Of a stretch of 64,000 nt of DNA, positions 1-8,998 are shown in pieces. The stretch's first letter is position 1, and every line of letters begins with the position of its first letter. Source of the DNA: Streptomyces diastatochromogenes (lineage in GTDB: Bacteria > Actinomycetota > Actinomycetes > Streptomycetales > Streptomycetaceae); contig JAPTYK010000001.1 of the NCBI GenBank assembly GCA_026913215.1, forward strand, positions 2,170,001-2,234,000, read 5' to 3'. The position numbers were made by a program, and so were the translations under genes. The notes below the pieces were generated by a model. The model saw nothing but the letters and a program-made list of their open reading frames with translations. It had not been told where the DNA came from and ran no database searches.

Positions 1-441
1 TTCGCCCAGCTGCTGCTCGGCGAACCCTCCACGGTCCACGCGCACGCGCTGCTCTCGCCGGAGGGCGTCGACCTGAACACGGGGATGCTGCTGGGCTGGG
101 ACTCGGGCGCCTCGGCGCTCCTGTCCTGCTCCCTGGACGGTGACACGCCCCTGACGGCCTCGGTGACGGGTTCGCTCGGCCGGATCGACGTCCCCCGCGG
201 CTTCTTCTTCCCCGAGCGGTTCACCCTGCACCGCCACGGCCACGAGCCGGAGGAGTACGTGTCGACGGACGACCCGCACTCCTTCCGGCACGAGGCCGCC
301 GAGGTGACGCGCGCGCTCCGGGCGGGCGAGACGGAGTCCCCGCTCGTCCCCCTCGACGGCTCCCTCGCCGTCATGCGGACGCTCGACGCGGTCCGCGACC
401 GCGTCGGCGTCCGCTACCCGCAGGAGGTCACGCGGGCTTGA
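1..441 (+). CDS. Gfo/Idh/MocA-family oxidoreductase, C-terminal part
   Basis: The frame is open from the first base of the window to a stop at 439-441, so the gene is truncated upstream and its N-terminal NAD(P)-binding domain lies outside. The visible 146 residues look like the C-terminal alpha/beta domain of Gfo/Idh/MocA dehydrogenases, which oxidise or reduce sugars, inositols or bile-pigment-like substrates. The pattern is an alternating beta-sheet segment, then a PHSF segment and a final helix containing LAVMRTLDAVRD, which is typical of the family end. Its 3' end overlaps the convergent PhoD gene by 14 bp. Substrate cannot be inferred. Confidence 0.7.
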   Translation, partial: FAQLLLGEPSTVHAHALLSPEGVDLNTGMLLGWDSGASALLSCSLDGDTPLTASVTGSLGRIDVPRGFFFPERFTLHRHGHEPEEYVSTDDPHSFRHEAAEVTRALRAGETESPLVPLDGSLAVMRTLDAVRDRVGVRYPQEVTRA

Positions 442-2056
442 GCCCCGGGTCGCCCGCCTCCGTCACATAGGAGGCGGCCGTGGCGACCGGAGCGCCCGGC
501 CGCGTCACGTACGGCACCGTCCGGAAGTCGGCGCGGGCACTCTCCTCGCCGAGGGCGACCGTCACGTACCCGCGGCGTCCGTTGTAGAACCGCAGGTGCG
601 GGTTGGCCCCCATGAACTTGTCGTGGTTCGCGGGGCGGTCGGCGCCGTCCTTGCCGCTGGTGATCGAGGTGGCGACGATCTCGGTGCCGACGGTCCGGGA
701 GGCCGGGTCGCGGAAGTCGGCCTTGATGTCCAGGCCGTAGCCGACGTGGACGTCGCCGGTGAGCACCAGCAGGTTCTCGACGCCGGCGGCCTCCGCCCCG
801 GCGAGGACGCGCCGCCGGGAGGCCGGATAGCCGTCCCAGGAGTCCATGGAGAGCTTGAAGCCGGCGGTGGCGCGGTCACGCCGCTCGGAGAACACGACCT
901 GCTGCGGCAGCACGTTCCAGCGGGGCCGGGAGGCCCGCCAGCCGTCCAGCAGCCAGCGCTCCTGGGCGGCGCCGGTCAACGTCCGCGCCGGGTCCTCGGA
1001 CTCGGGCCCGGGACCTGCCAGCCGTCCCCGTACGCCTGGTCGGAGCGGTACTGGCGGGTGTCGAGGATGTCGAACTGGGCGAGCCGCCCGAAGCGCAGCC
1101 GCCGGTACAGCTTCATGTCCGGGCCCACCGGCAGCTGGGGGCGGCGCAGCGGCTGGTGCTCCCAATAGGCGCGGTAGGCGGCGGCGCGGCGGAGCAGGAA
1201 CTCCTCCGGCGGGGCGTCGTCCTCGGAGACGTCGCCCGCGTAGTTGTTCTCGGTCTCGTGGTCGTCCCAGGTGACGACGAAGGGGTGGGCGGCGTGCGCG
1301 GCGCGCAGGTCGGGGTCGGACTTGTAGAGCGCGTAGCGGAGCCGGTAGTCCTCCAGGGTCAGGGTCTCCCGGTTGAAGACGCCGGGCAGCCGGCGGTCGG
1401 TGTAGGCGCGGGCGCCCCCGGTGGCGTCGACGGCGTACTCGTACAGGTAGTCGCCGAGGTGGAAGACGACGTCGACGTCCTCGTCCGCGAGGTGGCGGTA
1501 GGCCGTGAAGTACCCGTCCTGGTAGGCCTGGCAGGACACGGCGGCGAGCTTGAGCCGGCTGTTGTGCGCGCCGGGCGCGGGGGCGGTGCGGGTCCGCCCC
1601 ACCGGGCTGATCCAGTCGCCGACCCGGAAGCGGTAGAAGAACGCCCGGCCGGATTCGAGGTGCCCGACCTCCACGTGGACGGTGTGCCGGAACTCCGGGT
1701 GCGCGAAGGCCAGGCCGCGCCGGACGATCCGGGTGAACCGCTCGTCACGGGCGAGCTCCCAGCGCACCGCGACCCGCGCGGTCGGCAGTCCGCCCCGGGC
1801 TCGAAGGGGCGGGGCGCGAGCCGCGTCCACAGCAGGACGGAGCCGGGCAGCGGGTCGCCGGAGGCGATCCCAGGGTGAACGGGTCCTCGGTGACGCGCCG
1901 GGCGTCGAGCTCGGCGGCGGCCGCGGCACCGGCCGCGGGCAGCTGGGTGGCGAAGGCGAGCGCGACGGCCGCGCCGGTGCCGGTCAGGAACCGGCGGCGC
2001 CCCAAGTGACGTGCGGCGGCGCGGAGTTCCTCGGAGTGCTCCTGTACGTGGTTCAT
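428..2056 (-). CDS. phoD: PhoD-like alkaline phosphatase, TAT-exported, frameshifted
   Basis: This is a secreted phosphodiesterase/alkaline phosphatase of the PhoD family, which releases phosphate from organic esters using Fe and Ca ions. The start at 2056 is followed by a twin-arginine signal ([16 protein letters not shown]). The family motifs [23 protein letters not shown] and [12 protein letters not shown] are all present in order. They lie in three reading frames, with breaks near 1870, 1798 and 1015, each repaired by adding one base in a G or C run, so about 540 residues can be reconstructed. It is divergent from the SDR gene at 2191. I saw no convincing PHO box in the 134 bp between them. 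Confidence 0.85.
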
Positions 2057-2190
2057 GTACCCTCCCCAGACGGATGCTGTCCGTCCTTCATTCGAAGGGG
2101 ACGGGGCGACTCCTCCTTGTCGAGTACAGAACATCCACGTGTCGGACGGATGAGTTCACGGGGCACGCGTCTCGCGTACGCTGCGCGCCC

Positions 2191-2934
2191 ATGAGCATCG
2201 CAGTGGTGACGGGAGCCGGTTCGGGCATCGGACGCGGCGTGGCACTGGCCCTCGCGGCGGCCGGCTGGTCGGTGGCCCTCGCGGGCCGCAGGGCCGAGGC
2301 CCTGGAGGAGACGGCCGCGTCCCTCCCGGCCGGCGACTTCCTGTGCGTCCCGACGGACGTCACCTCCGAGGAGGAGGTCACCGCCCTCTTCACGGCGGTA
2401 CGGAACCACTGGGGCCGCGTCGACCTGCTCTTCAACAACGCCGGCACCTTCGCGGGCGGCGGCGTCCCCGTCGAGGACCTCGACCCGGCGGTCTGGCGCT
2501 CGGTCGTCGACGTCAACCTGACGGGCGCCTTCCTCTGCGCCCAGGCGGCCTTCCGCACCATGAAGGAGCAGACCCCCCAGGGCGGCCGGATCATCAACAA
2601 CGGCTCCATCTCCGCCCACGTGCCGCGCCCCCACTCCATCGCGTACACCGCCACGAAGCACGCCATGACCGGCCTCACCAAGTCCCTGTCCCTCGACGGA
2701 CGCCCCTACCGGATCGCCTGCGGCCAGCTCGACATCGGCAACGCCGCCACGGACATGACGGCCCGCATGCAGACCGGCATCCTCCAGGCCGACGGCCGGA
2801 CGGCGGTCGAGCCCGTGATGGACGCGGCGGACGTCGCGGCGACGGTGGTCCACATGGCCGCCCTCCCCCTGGAGGCGAACGTCCAGTTCGCGACGGTCAT
2901 GGCGACCGCGATGCCGTACATCGGCCGGGGATGA
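2191..2934 (+). CDS. Short-chain dehydrogenase/reductase (SDR)
   Basis: An intact 247-residue classical SDR, probably a cytosolic NAD(P)-dependent alcohol or ketone oxidoreductase. The cofactor motif [10 protein letters not shown] is at residues 7-16, NNAG follows in strand 4, and the catalytic YTATK provides the Tyr and Lys. The frame stays open upstream, but the ATG at 2191 is chosen because the SDR fold begins immediately after it. No clear ribosome-binding site precedes it, so a leaderless transcript is possible. It is transcribed away from phoD and its stop faces the small NTF2-like gene. Substrate is unknown. Confidence 0.85.
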   Translation: MSIAVVTGAGSGIGRGVALALAAAGWSVALAGRRAEALEETAASLPAGDFLCVPTDVTSEEEVTALFTAVRNHWGRVDLLFNNAGTFAGGGVPVEDLDPAVWRSVVDVNLTGAFLCAQAAFRTMKEQTPQGGRIINNGSISAHVPRPHSIAYTATKHAMTGLTKSLSLDGRPYRIACGQLDIGNAATDMTARMQTGILQADGRTAVEPVMDAADVAATVVHMAALPLEANVQFATVMATAMPYIGRG

Positions 2935-2954
2935 GAACCACCCCGGCCGACCGC

Positions 2955-3278
2955 TCAGGCCTGCCCGGTCTCGAAGCGCGAGACCTTCCCGCCGTCGACG
3001 GTGAACGCCCACGTGGTCCGCATGGCACCCCAGGTGTCGTTGCGGTAGTCGGCGACGAGGGTCAGTCCGTCGTCCGCCTCGGACTCCACCTCCATGGCCC
3101 CGTTCGAGGAGAACACCTCGCGGTCCAGCCACTGCTGGAGATCGCGGTCGGATCCGTCGTCGGACATGGTCGCGCCGGGCGCCAGGGCCTCGGAGAGGGC
3201 CTGCCGGTCATGGGCGTTGAGGGCCGTGACGAAGGCGCGCACGGCCGGGTCGCTGAGCTGGTCCACGGGAATGGTCAT
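2955..3278 (-). CDS. Small NTF2/SnoaL-like protein
   Basis: A 107-residue protein with the helix-rich start and C-terminal sheet of the NTF2-like (SnoaL) superfamily. It has a helical segment around VRAFVTALNAHDRQALSEAL, then strands ending in a TTWAFTVDGGKVSRFETGQ motif. Such cone-shaped folds serve as small-molecule isomerases or as ligand-binding proteins. The start MTIPVDQ at 3278 is preferred over an upstream ATG at 3293 because a GGGTGGGG stretch precedes it. It is convergent with the SDR gene. No specific function can be assigned. Confidence 0.6.
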   Translation of the reverse strand: MTIPVDQLSDPAVRAFVTALNAHDRQALSEALAPGATMSDDGSDRDLQQWLDREVFSSNGAMEVESEADDGLTLVADYRNDTWGAMRTTWAFTVDGGKVSRFETGQA

Positions 3279-3356
3279 GCCCCACCCGTACACCCGCGGG
3301 GCGCCCGGCTCCGGGCGCCCCGGCCGTGAGGTCCCCCCGACAGCGGTCCGGAACGG

Positions 3357-4522
3357 TCAGGACCAGTCGCAGGCCTTGCCGTCGCCGTCGCGGTCGAGTC
3401 CGGAGCGGTAACCGGGCTGGCCTGCGTAGATGGGGGCCTTGCCGGCGGCGCGGACGGCGTCGCAGTTCTTGTAGTAGGCGGAGCCGGAACCGTCGGAGCC
3501 GCCGGAGCTGCCGGAACTTCCCGAACCGCTTCCACTTCCACTTCTGCTTCCGCTTCCGCTTCCGTGGCGGTCCTGGTCCGGGTCCGGGTCCGGGTTCAGG
3601 CGGGCGTACTCCTCCGAGGGACAGGAGAGCCCGGGGCGGGCGAGGAGAGGCGGACGGACATGTACGCGGGGCGCTCGATGTCCTCGCCGGCCTCCGGGTC
3701 CTGGAAGCAGATCCGCCAGTCGTCGTGACGGGCCGCCAGGTCGACGTCCGTGTACGCGCTCGCGCCCCGGATCTCGGTCAGGCCCGCCTTCCGGAGCACG
3801 GCGGAGCCTGCGGCGAAGCTCTTGCCGACGACGTTCGGGACCTTGGGGAAGACGACGGCCTCGCCGTCCCGCGCCGGGCAGGGGCTGCTCTTCTCGACGA
3901 CGGCGAACTCGATCCGGCTCCGCCGCCCTTCCTCGGTCGTGGTGGTCTCCCCGGCCGCCGGCTCCTGGAAGCAGACCTTCCAGTTGCCGTCGACGAGCTG
4001 CGTCTTGTCGTCCTCGGTGGCGTCGTGCGACCGCGCCCGGAACCCGGCCTCGTACGCGGCGCGCGACGCGGCCTCCAGGTTCTGTCCGGTGTAGTCGGCG
4101 ACGACCCTGCGCACGAGGGGGGTCGGCGTGGGGCTGTACGGGGTGTACGGGGTGTACGACGGAAACGGGGTGACCCGCGGCCGGGGGGCGGCGTCGGCCA
4201 CCGCCGGCTTGTCCGCCGACGGCTCGCTCGTACCCACGGCCACGAACCAGACGGCGGACAGCACGGTCGCGAGCACCTTCCGCCCCGCCGACCAACGGCT
4301 CCGCCAGGCGAGGACGATACCCAGGGGCGGCAGGAGGATCAGACAGAGGACGACGACCCCGGGCCGCCGCCATCGCGACTCCGACGCCGGCTCTCCTACC
4401 GGCTCTCGTACCGATTCCCGGCCCTGTCCCGACCCTTGCCCCTGCCCCCGTTCCTGCCCCCGTTCCTGCCCCCGTCCCCGTCCCTGCCCCTGCCCCTGTC
4501 CCTTGTCCAGCGACACGCCCAC
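3357..4522 (-). CDS. Membrane protein with two PASTA-like domains and a C-terminal excalibur motif
   Basis: A roughly 388-residue protein. The order is a basic Gly/Gln/Arg/Glu-rich low-complexity N-terminus, two hydrophobic segments (around LCLILLPPLGIVLAW and VLATVLSAVWFVAVG), a Pro/Thr linker, two PASTA-like repeats (VVADYTGQNLEAASRAAYEAG and VPNVVGKSFAAGSAVLRKAG), a long Ser/Gly run, and a calcium-binding excalibur ending with DRDGDGKACDW. PASTA domains bind peptidoglycan or muropeptides and excalibur loops bind calcium, so an extracytoplasmic envelope role is likely. GTG 4522 follows AGGGAGGGG. One frameshift near 3630 separates the PASTA part from the excalibur part. Confidence 0.7.
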
Positions 4523-4608
4523 CCGACTCTGCCCCTCCCTGACGACGCCTCGGCGCCACACAGGGTATGACCTGCGATTTCACCGGGCGTCCCCAGGGTG
4601 GAACCGGG

Positions 4609-5081
4609 TCAGTCGAGGCAGAACTCGTTCCCCTCCGGGTCGGTCATCACGATGTGGCCGCCGCTCATCGGCGGAGCGGGCTCGAAGCGGCGCACCCGCT
4701 TCGCCCCGAGCCCCACGAGGCGGTCGCACTCGGCCTCCAGGGCCGCCATCCGCTCCTCCCCCTGGAGCCCGGGGGCGGCCCGGACGTCGAGGTGGACGCG
4801 GTTCTTGGCGACCTTGCCCTCGGGCACCCGCTGGAAGAACACCCGGGGCCCCTGCCCGTCCGGGTCCTCGATGGCCGACCGCGTGTCGCGCTCCCCCTCC
4901 GGTACGCCGATCCGCGCGAGGAACTCGTCCCAGGCGGCCAGCGGATCGGCGCCCTCGGGCAGCTCGACCCCGGGCGGCCCGGGGTGGACGTACCCAGCGC
5001 GTCGCGCCAGAAGGAGGACAAAGCCACGGGGTCGTGGGCATCGAAGGTGACCTGGAACTGACGCTTCATCGGGCGGCTCAT
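4609..5081 (-). CDS. VOC-family (glyoxalase/bleomycin-resistance fold) protein
   Basis: About 157 residues of the vicinal-oxygen-chelate fold. It begins MKRQFQVTFDAHDPVALSSFW, a typical first beta-alpha unit. The second half contains RVFFQRVPEGKVAKNRVHLDV and ends HIVMTDPEGNEFCLD, the classic VOC terminus with a metal-ligand Glu. One frameshift near 4993 joins the two halves. The ATG at 5081 has GGAG seven bases upstream, and an in-frame ATG at 5069 is an alternative. Many Streptomyces carry this class as an uncharacterised, glyoxalase-like protein. The ligand is unknown. Confidence 0.75.
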
Positions 5082-5251
5082 CGGACGGCTCCGTTCGGTT
5101 CGTGGCGATGCGTAGCGGTTCTCGTGGTTCTCAGTGGTTCTCAGTGGTTCTCAGCAGTTCGTGATCCGACCGTACCGAAGCCCACTGACACTCGAACGCG
5201 ACGTCCGAATCACGCCAGCGGCGCGCTGTCGTCCCCCGTGATCCTGACGGC

Positions 5252-5751
5252 ATGAACACCACGTACTCCGCCCGCCCCATCGCCCCCTCCGCCCTCGCCC
5301 GGCTGCGCGTCACCGACGACGCCGGCCGCGCCTGCGTGCCGTACACCGCCACCGACGGCGGCCATCCCCTCCGCTGCTGCCTGCGCCCGTCCGAGCCCGG
5401 TGAGCGGATCGCCCTCGTCTCCTACGCGCCGCTCCGCCGCTGGGCCGCCGAGAGCGGGGCCGAGCCCGGCGCGTACGACGAGCAGGGCCCCGTCTTCATC
5501 CACGCCGAGGACTGCGGCGGACCCGCGTCCTCGGAGGCGTACCCCTTCTCCCGTACGGGGGCGCTCCGCACCCTCCGCCGCTACGACGCGGCCGGGCGGA
5601 TCGTCGGCGGCCGCCTCCTGGAGCTGCCCGAGGCCCCGCCGAGGGCTTCGACCGGGCTTTCGCCGAGGCCTTCGCGGATCCGGCCGTCGCCCTGGTGCAC
5701 GTGCGGGCCGTCGAGTACGGCTGCTTCCAGTTCGAGGTACGGCGCCCCTGA
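5252..5751 (+). CDS. DUF1203-family protein
   Basis: A protein of about 166 residues that I recognise as DUF1203, a family of unknown biochemical role found in proteobacteria and actinobacteria. Features are the early LRCCLRPSEPGERIALVSYAP segment, GPVFIHAEDC with conserved His and Cys, and the C-terminal VHVRAVEYGCFQFEVRRP. The last third is out of frame. Adding one C to the C4 run at 5634-5637 restores it through to the TGA at 5749-5751. The gene is monocistronic, preceded by short tandem copies of ggttctcagt at about 5127-5155. Confidence 0.75.
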
Positions 5752-5894
5752 CCCCCGAGGGCGACCAGCGCCGCGCGCGTCGAGCCGTACGAGCCCGGGA
5801 AGCGATCGCCGCCGTCGTCGGCCACAGGAGGCGACGCGGGTTCTGGGACAGAGTCCCGCTGGAGGCTCGGGGCTCTCCCCAGCGGGACCCTCGA

Positions 5895-6059
5895 TCACTT
5901 GCGCTTGGCCATGACTTCGTCGCGCACCGCGCGAACAGACCGAATCGCCGTGATCATCTTCTGGGCGAGTGCGGGAACCTGATCGAAGAGGTGCCCCACC
6001 ACGGTGAAGCCCCCTACGACCGCGGCTGTCCCCACGGTCACCCATCCCGCAAGCTCCAT
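5895..6059 (-). CDS. Small single-pass membrane protein, 54 residues
   Basis: A short reading frame with a strong ribosome-binding site (AAAGGAG six bases before the ATG at 6059). The product has one hydrophobic helix near residues 5-25 (WVTVGTAAVVGGFTVVGHL) and a basic C-terminal tail ending VRDEVMAKRK. I do not recognise the family. It lies just outside the left repeat of the island at 6328, so it probably belongs to the host chromosome downstream of the original rnpB terminator. Confidence 0.6.
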   Translation of the reverse strand: MELAGWVTVGTAAVVGGFTVVGHLFDQVPALAQKMITAIRSVRAVRDEVMAKRK

Positions 6060-6268
6060 GTAGCTCCTTTCAGAGAGGGTTCGGCAAAGGCGCCGAGATG
6101 ACCGCCCGGCCCCCCGGCCCCCGATGCAAGGGCGGTCGAACCGGCATCGCCTTGTCAAGGCCGATCTCTCTTGACGAACTACAGGAATTTTCGGGCGACT
6201 TGAGTGTATCCGGCTCGGCCGCTCGCGTCCTGGCATCCCCCGATGCGAGGCTTGTCGCGTTCGAGGCA

Positions 6269-6313
6269 GCAAAAGGGCCCCTGACCAGGCGGAAACCTGT
6301 TCAGGGGCCCTTC
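6269..6313 (-). terminator. Intrinsic terminator, probably the original rnpB terminator
   Basis: A 12-bp perfect stem (AAGGGCCCCTGA with TCAGGGGCCCTT), an additional inner CAGG/CCTG stem, and TTTT on the minus strand directly after the hairpin. It lies 15 bp from the left copy of the rnpB-end repeat, in the orientation expected for a terminator of rnpB before the island was inserted. Confidence 0.8.
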
Positions 6314-6327
6314 CCAGGTGAGCCGAC

Positions 6328-6352
6328 AGACGAGTCGGGCTGTACGCCGGGG
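6328..6352. repeat. Left 25-bp direct repeat (attachment-site copy of the rnpB 3' end)
   Basis: This 25-bp stretch is identical to 12362-12386, which forms the 3' end of rnpB including the 3' strand of helix P1. Flanking bases differ (ccga versus gggg on one side, gact versus ttct on the other), so identity is confined to the core. It is interpreted as an att site displaced by integration. Confidence 0.85.
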
Positions 6353-6403
6353 ACTGTCGGCGCAACGCTATGACCTGCACAAACGTGCAGGGATGGTGCT
6401 TCC

Positions 6404-6423
6404 GTGGCTACTTTGATGGCTAC
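6404..6423. repeat. Left internal repeat, possible integrase arm site
   Basis: The sequence GTGGCTACTTTGATGGCTAC contains two TGGCTAC copies 12 bp apart. It matches 12230-12249 at 19 of 20 positions and in the same orientation, so each end of the island has one copy. Paired short repeats inside att cores are usual for tyrosine-integrase arm sites, but here this is inference because no integrase is present. A hairpin (CCTGCAC/GTGCAGG) lies just before it at 6374-6391. Confidence 0.5.
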
Positions 6424-6479
6424 GCAACAAGCCATCCCCGCCCGGATCGGCCCCGGACGGGGACGTCGTCACTCCGGGG

Positions 6480-6833
6480 TCAGACGGTCCGCTCGATGCG
6501 TTCGAAGATGTCCGCGTCCGTCTCCTGCTGCCAGCTCGGCAGGTCGGCCCAGTCGGCGACATATCCGGGCTTGGGGTCCTCGAAGTGCTTGAACATCTGG
6601 GCAGTCCAGCAGATCGCGACGAATCGCCCCTTCTGCTCGCGGGTGAGCCGGACCGCATGCCCGCCGCTGACCTCGATGAAGTCGCGCACCTGCCCGTACA
6701 CGGCGGTGGCGGCTTCACGCTCCCACGCGGGCGTCTCGTCCCACGGCGTGACGTAGCCGGGCTTGGGCTCGCCGGGGTAGTGCTTGTTCACACCGTCGAT
6801 CCACGCCTCGCGGAAGATCCGGCCGTCATTCAT
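6480..6833 (-). CDS. Unknown 117-residue protein with an internal duplication
   Basis: The start at 6833 (MNDGRIFREAW) has GAGAGGG about nine bases upstream. The protein contains two copies of a roughly 30-residue motif: PKPGYVTPWDETPAWEREAA and PKPGYVADWADLPSWQQETD, each followed by a helix with an Ile-rich end. Trp, Pro and acidic residues are conserved between the copies. I do not recognise a named domain. It is downstream of and codirectional with the Xre-TPR gene (16 bp apart), so the two are probably co-transcribed leftwards. Confidence 0.65.
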   Translation of the reverse strand: MNDGRIFREAWIDGVNKHYPGEPKPGYVTPWDETPAWEREAATAVYGQVRDFIEVSGGHAVRLTREQKGRFVAICWTAQMFKHFEDPKPGYVADWADLPSWQQETDADIFERIERTV

Positions 6834-6849
6834 GCGCGTGTCCCTCTCA

Positions 6850-8105
6850 TCATGCGGTGCGCGGAAGCGCAGCGATTCGGTGATCAAGAGTCGAGACTCG
6901 GTCATCGGACATGAGCGGGGCAAGACGCCCCCGAAGCCCGTCCAGCTTCTTGCCGATGAATCCCGAATTCGACCGGTCGGCCAGTCCGAGTGCTTGCTCC
7001 GCGTAGTGCACGACCTGGTCGATGTCCCGCCTGTGCGCCCCGAGCACGGCGAGGTCGCTCAGAACAGCGGCGCGGCGACGCAGGGACAGAGGCTGGGCAA
7101 GGGCCGTGGTGAGCGCTTCCTCGGCGAGATCAGGGCGACCCAGTTGGAGGTAGCAGGCTCCTCGCTCCTCTGCCAGGCGGGAGCCGTCGAAGCGGAGCCA
7201 GCCGCCGTTGTGGGAGTGAGTGCCGTCGAGGGCATGCACTTTCTCTGCTTCGTCAAAAGCCCGGTTGCATGCGTCGAGGTCGCCCACGGCGGCGTACGCC
7301 TGCGCCTGGACGGCCGCGACCCAGTGACGGGTGGAGAGGGTGTCGTCGCCCCTCCGGGCGATGTGGAAAGCTGCCGCAAGCAGGGGCTGGGCGGCGTGCG
7401 CGCGGCGCGCGTACAGCTCGACGTACGCGTGGCGGGTCATGGCACAGGCCCACAGGTCGTGGTCGCCACCGGCGTAGGCCGCGTTGGCGGCCAGTGTGTA
7501 GCACTGCGCGGCGTCGGTGTACCTGTTGGCGTCGAAGAACAGCTCACCGACGAGCTGGTAGATGTCGGCTGTCATCCGACACAATCGGGACCGATCCACA
7601 GCAGTACGGGTCTCGGTCAGCCCCTTCGCCATCACATCGAGCTGTGCGCGCACCGCAGGAAGACGACCTGCCTGGAGTCCGATAGCGCGTAGACCTGCCA
7701 GAGGCTGCGGTGCAGGGCGTCCCCTGTCTCCAAGAGCGTCGATACTGCCCGCCCTCGGGCGGCCTCACCGGGATCAGGAAGAGCGACCAGCGCACCCGTA
7801 ACGGCGAGCAGGCCCAGGACTTCGCGGCGCTTCATGTCGTCATCATCACCATGGAGGAGGGGTGGAGCAGCGGAGAGCCCGGCTGTCTCGGCCGGCTGTT
7901 CGTCGGAGAGAAGGGCTTCCAGCTCGGGGAGGGTCACTCCCAACAGCTCTGCGATCTTCGGCCGTTGGTGGGGACGCGGGGTGGCGCGACCACTTTCCCA
8001 ACGGACCACGGTGGACGGGGCCACCGAGAGCGCTTCTGCGAATTCCTCCTGAGAGTAACCCCGGGCTGCGCGCCGTACCGCAAAGTGCTTACGCCTCGAC
8101 GTCAT
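6850..8105 (-). CDS. Xre-type helix-turn-helix regulator with C-terminal TPR region
   Basis: About 418 residues. The N-terminus is an Xre HTH (YSQEEFAEALSVAPSTVVRWESGR). A linker follows with a conserved KRREVLGLLAVTGALVAL segment, then a long helical region with TPR-like repeats (YTDAAQCYTLAANAAYAGG, LGRPDLAEEALTTAL, RRDIDQVVHYAEQALGLAD). One frameshift near 7660 splits the HTH from the TPR part. The ATG at 8105 has GGGGAG before it. Regulators of this build are common in Streptomyces next to small-peptide systems. It is divergent from the tgm operon, with 182 bp between, and is the likely local regulator. Confidence 0.8.
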
Positions 8106-8287
8106 AGGTCTCCCCTCACGAGAACCCTTTCACGCACTCATACCCGACACGTGCCAACGCCTGGAAAAAGCCTGGGTATTGCGCGAGGTCCGCTCTGGGA
8201 GAAGGTAACGGATCGTCGTTCACTGGTCACACGCCGCTCGGAGGCCGAAGGACCCTCCGGGCGGCTCCCACGGAGAGGAGCGACCAC

Positions 8288-8455
8288 GTGACGACCTCCG
8301 GACTACCCCGCAGGAACCCTGGCGCCAGTGGCCGTACGTACACGCCGCCGGAGCCCCGGCCGGGTGCGCCGAGCCGGGCTCTGCGGGTACGGGCGGCCGG
8401 CGGCTGGGAGAGATTCATGCGCCGCGTCGAGGCCCGGCAGGAGCCGGAGGAGTGA
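8288..8455 (+). CDS. Unknown 55-residue protein, first gene of the tgm operon
   Basis: A GTG start at 8288 with an excellent ribosome-binding site (GGAGAGGAG seven bases upstream). The product is Arg/Pro-rich and ends in a short amphipathic helix (WERFMRRVEARQEPEE). Its TGA overlaps the GTG of the next gene (GTGA), indicating coupled translation. No family recognised. The frame reads cleanly and the spacing supports a real gene rather than leader noise. Confidence 0.55.
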   Translation: MTTSGLPRRNPGASGRTYTPPEPRPGAPSRALRVRAAGGWERFMRRVEARQEPEE

Positions 8456-8658
8456 ACCCAGTCGGTTCCGACGGCTACGAGCATCACCCGCTCCTGGACA
8501 CGCGTGTCCGTGACATCGCCTCGCGCGGGGAGGGTGTGCTCGTCGCCGTCACACACGAGCTCCACAGCCACGGCACGATCCGCATCGCGCACATCCGGCC
8601 CGCGTCCGGAGTCGAGTGGACGACCGCGGCCGACAACATCCAGGCCGCTCGCCCCTGA
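8452..8658 (+). CDS. Unknown 68-residue protein, second gene of the tgm operon
   Basis: It starts with GTG at 8452 inside the previous stop and has GGAGGA just upstream. The product is a compact mixed-charge protein with strand-like segments (EGVLVAVTHELHSHGTIRIAHI) and no signal or membrane helix. It lies 79 bp before the precursor gene tgmA. I do not recognise it. Position suggests an accessory, immunity or leader-recognition role for the peptide system, which is inference only. Confidence 0.6.
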   Translation: MNPVGSDGYEHHPLLDTRVRDIASRGEGVLVAVTHELHSHGTIRIAHIRPASGVEWTTAADNIQAARP

Positions 8659-8737
8659 GCCGCGGCCCGCAGATCGCCGTCCGCGCCCCCTGGCGCAGAC
8701 GGATTCCCGTACCACACCCTTCAGCACAAGGAGTCTC

Positions 8738-8998
8738 ATGACCACCTCTGTCGCACTCCCCTCCCCCACGCGGCCGTGGGGTGCGGGCCGACTCGCGCCC
8801 TACCCGACGGTCATCCGCCGACCCCACGCCACGGTCGCCATCGACCCCACGACGCAGCTCGGGGTGTTCCGCGACCGCGTCGGGCAGGTGGTCGAGATGG
8901 GCAAGCACGGCACCAGCTCCGGCACCGAGACCTCCACGACGACGAACTCGGACTCCCAGAACGACCAGGGTCACGATCAGGACAGCACGCAGGACTGA
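8738..8998 (+). CDS. tgmA: Precursor peptide of an ATP-grasp-modified RiPP (graspetide)
   Basis: An 86-residue precursor preceded by AAGGAG. The leader has the RPWGAGRLAPYP segment and TTQLGVFRDRVGQVVEMGKHG typical of putative ATP-grasp-target RiPPs of the SAV_5884/5885 type. The C-terminal 29 residues form a candidate core rich in Thr/Ser and Asp/Glu, the pairs ATP-grasp enzymes join as side-chain esters or amides. Its acidic tail includes GHDQDSTQD. The stop overlaps the ATG of tgmB (TGATG). Ring connectivity cannot be read from sequence. Confidence 0.85.
   Translation: MTTSVALPSPTRPWGAGRLAPYPTVIRRPHATVAIDPTTQLGVFRDRVGQVVEMGKHGTSSGTETSTTTNSDSQNDQGHDQDSTQD

Noticed and set aside
428..2056. 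phoD and many other genes as true pseudogenes
   Set aside because: The breaks are single missing bases in homopolymers and occur equally in genes expected to be functional, so sequencing error is more likely.
2057..2190. PHO boxes between phoD and the SDR gene
   Set aside because: Only isolated GTTCA-like pieces are present, without the 11-bp direct repeat spacing required for PhoP.
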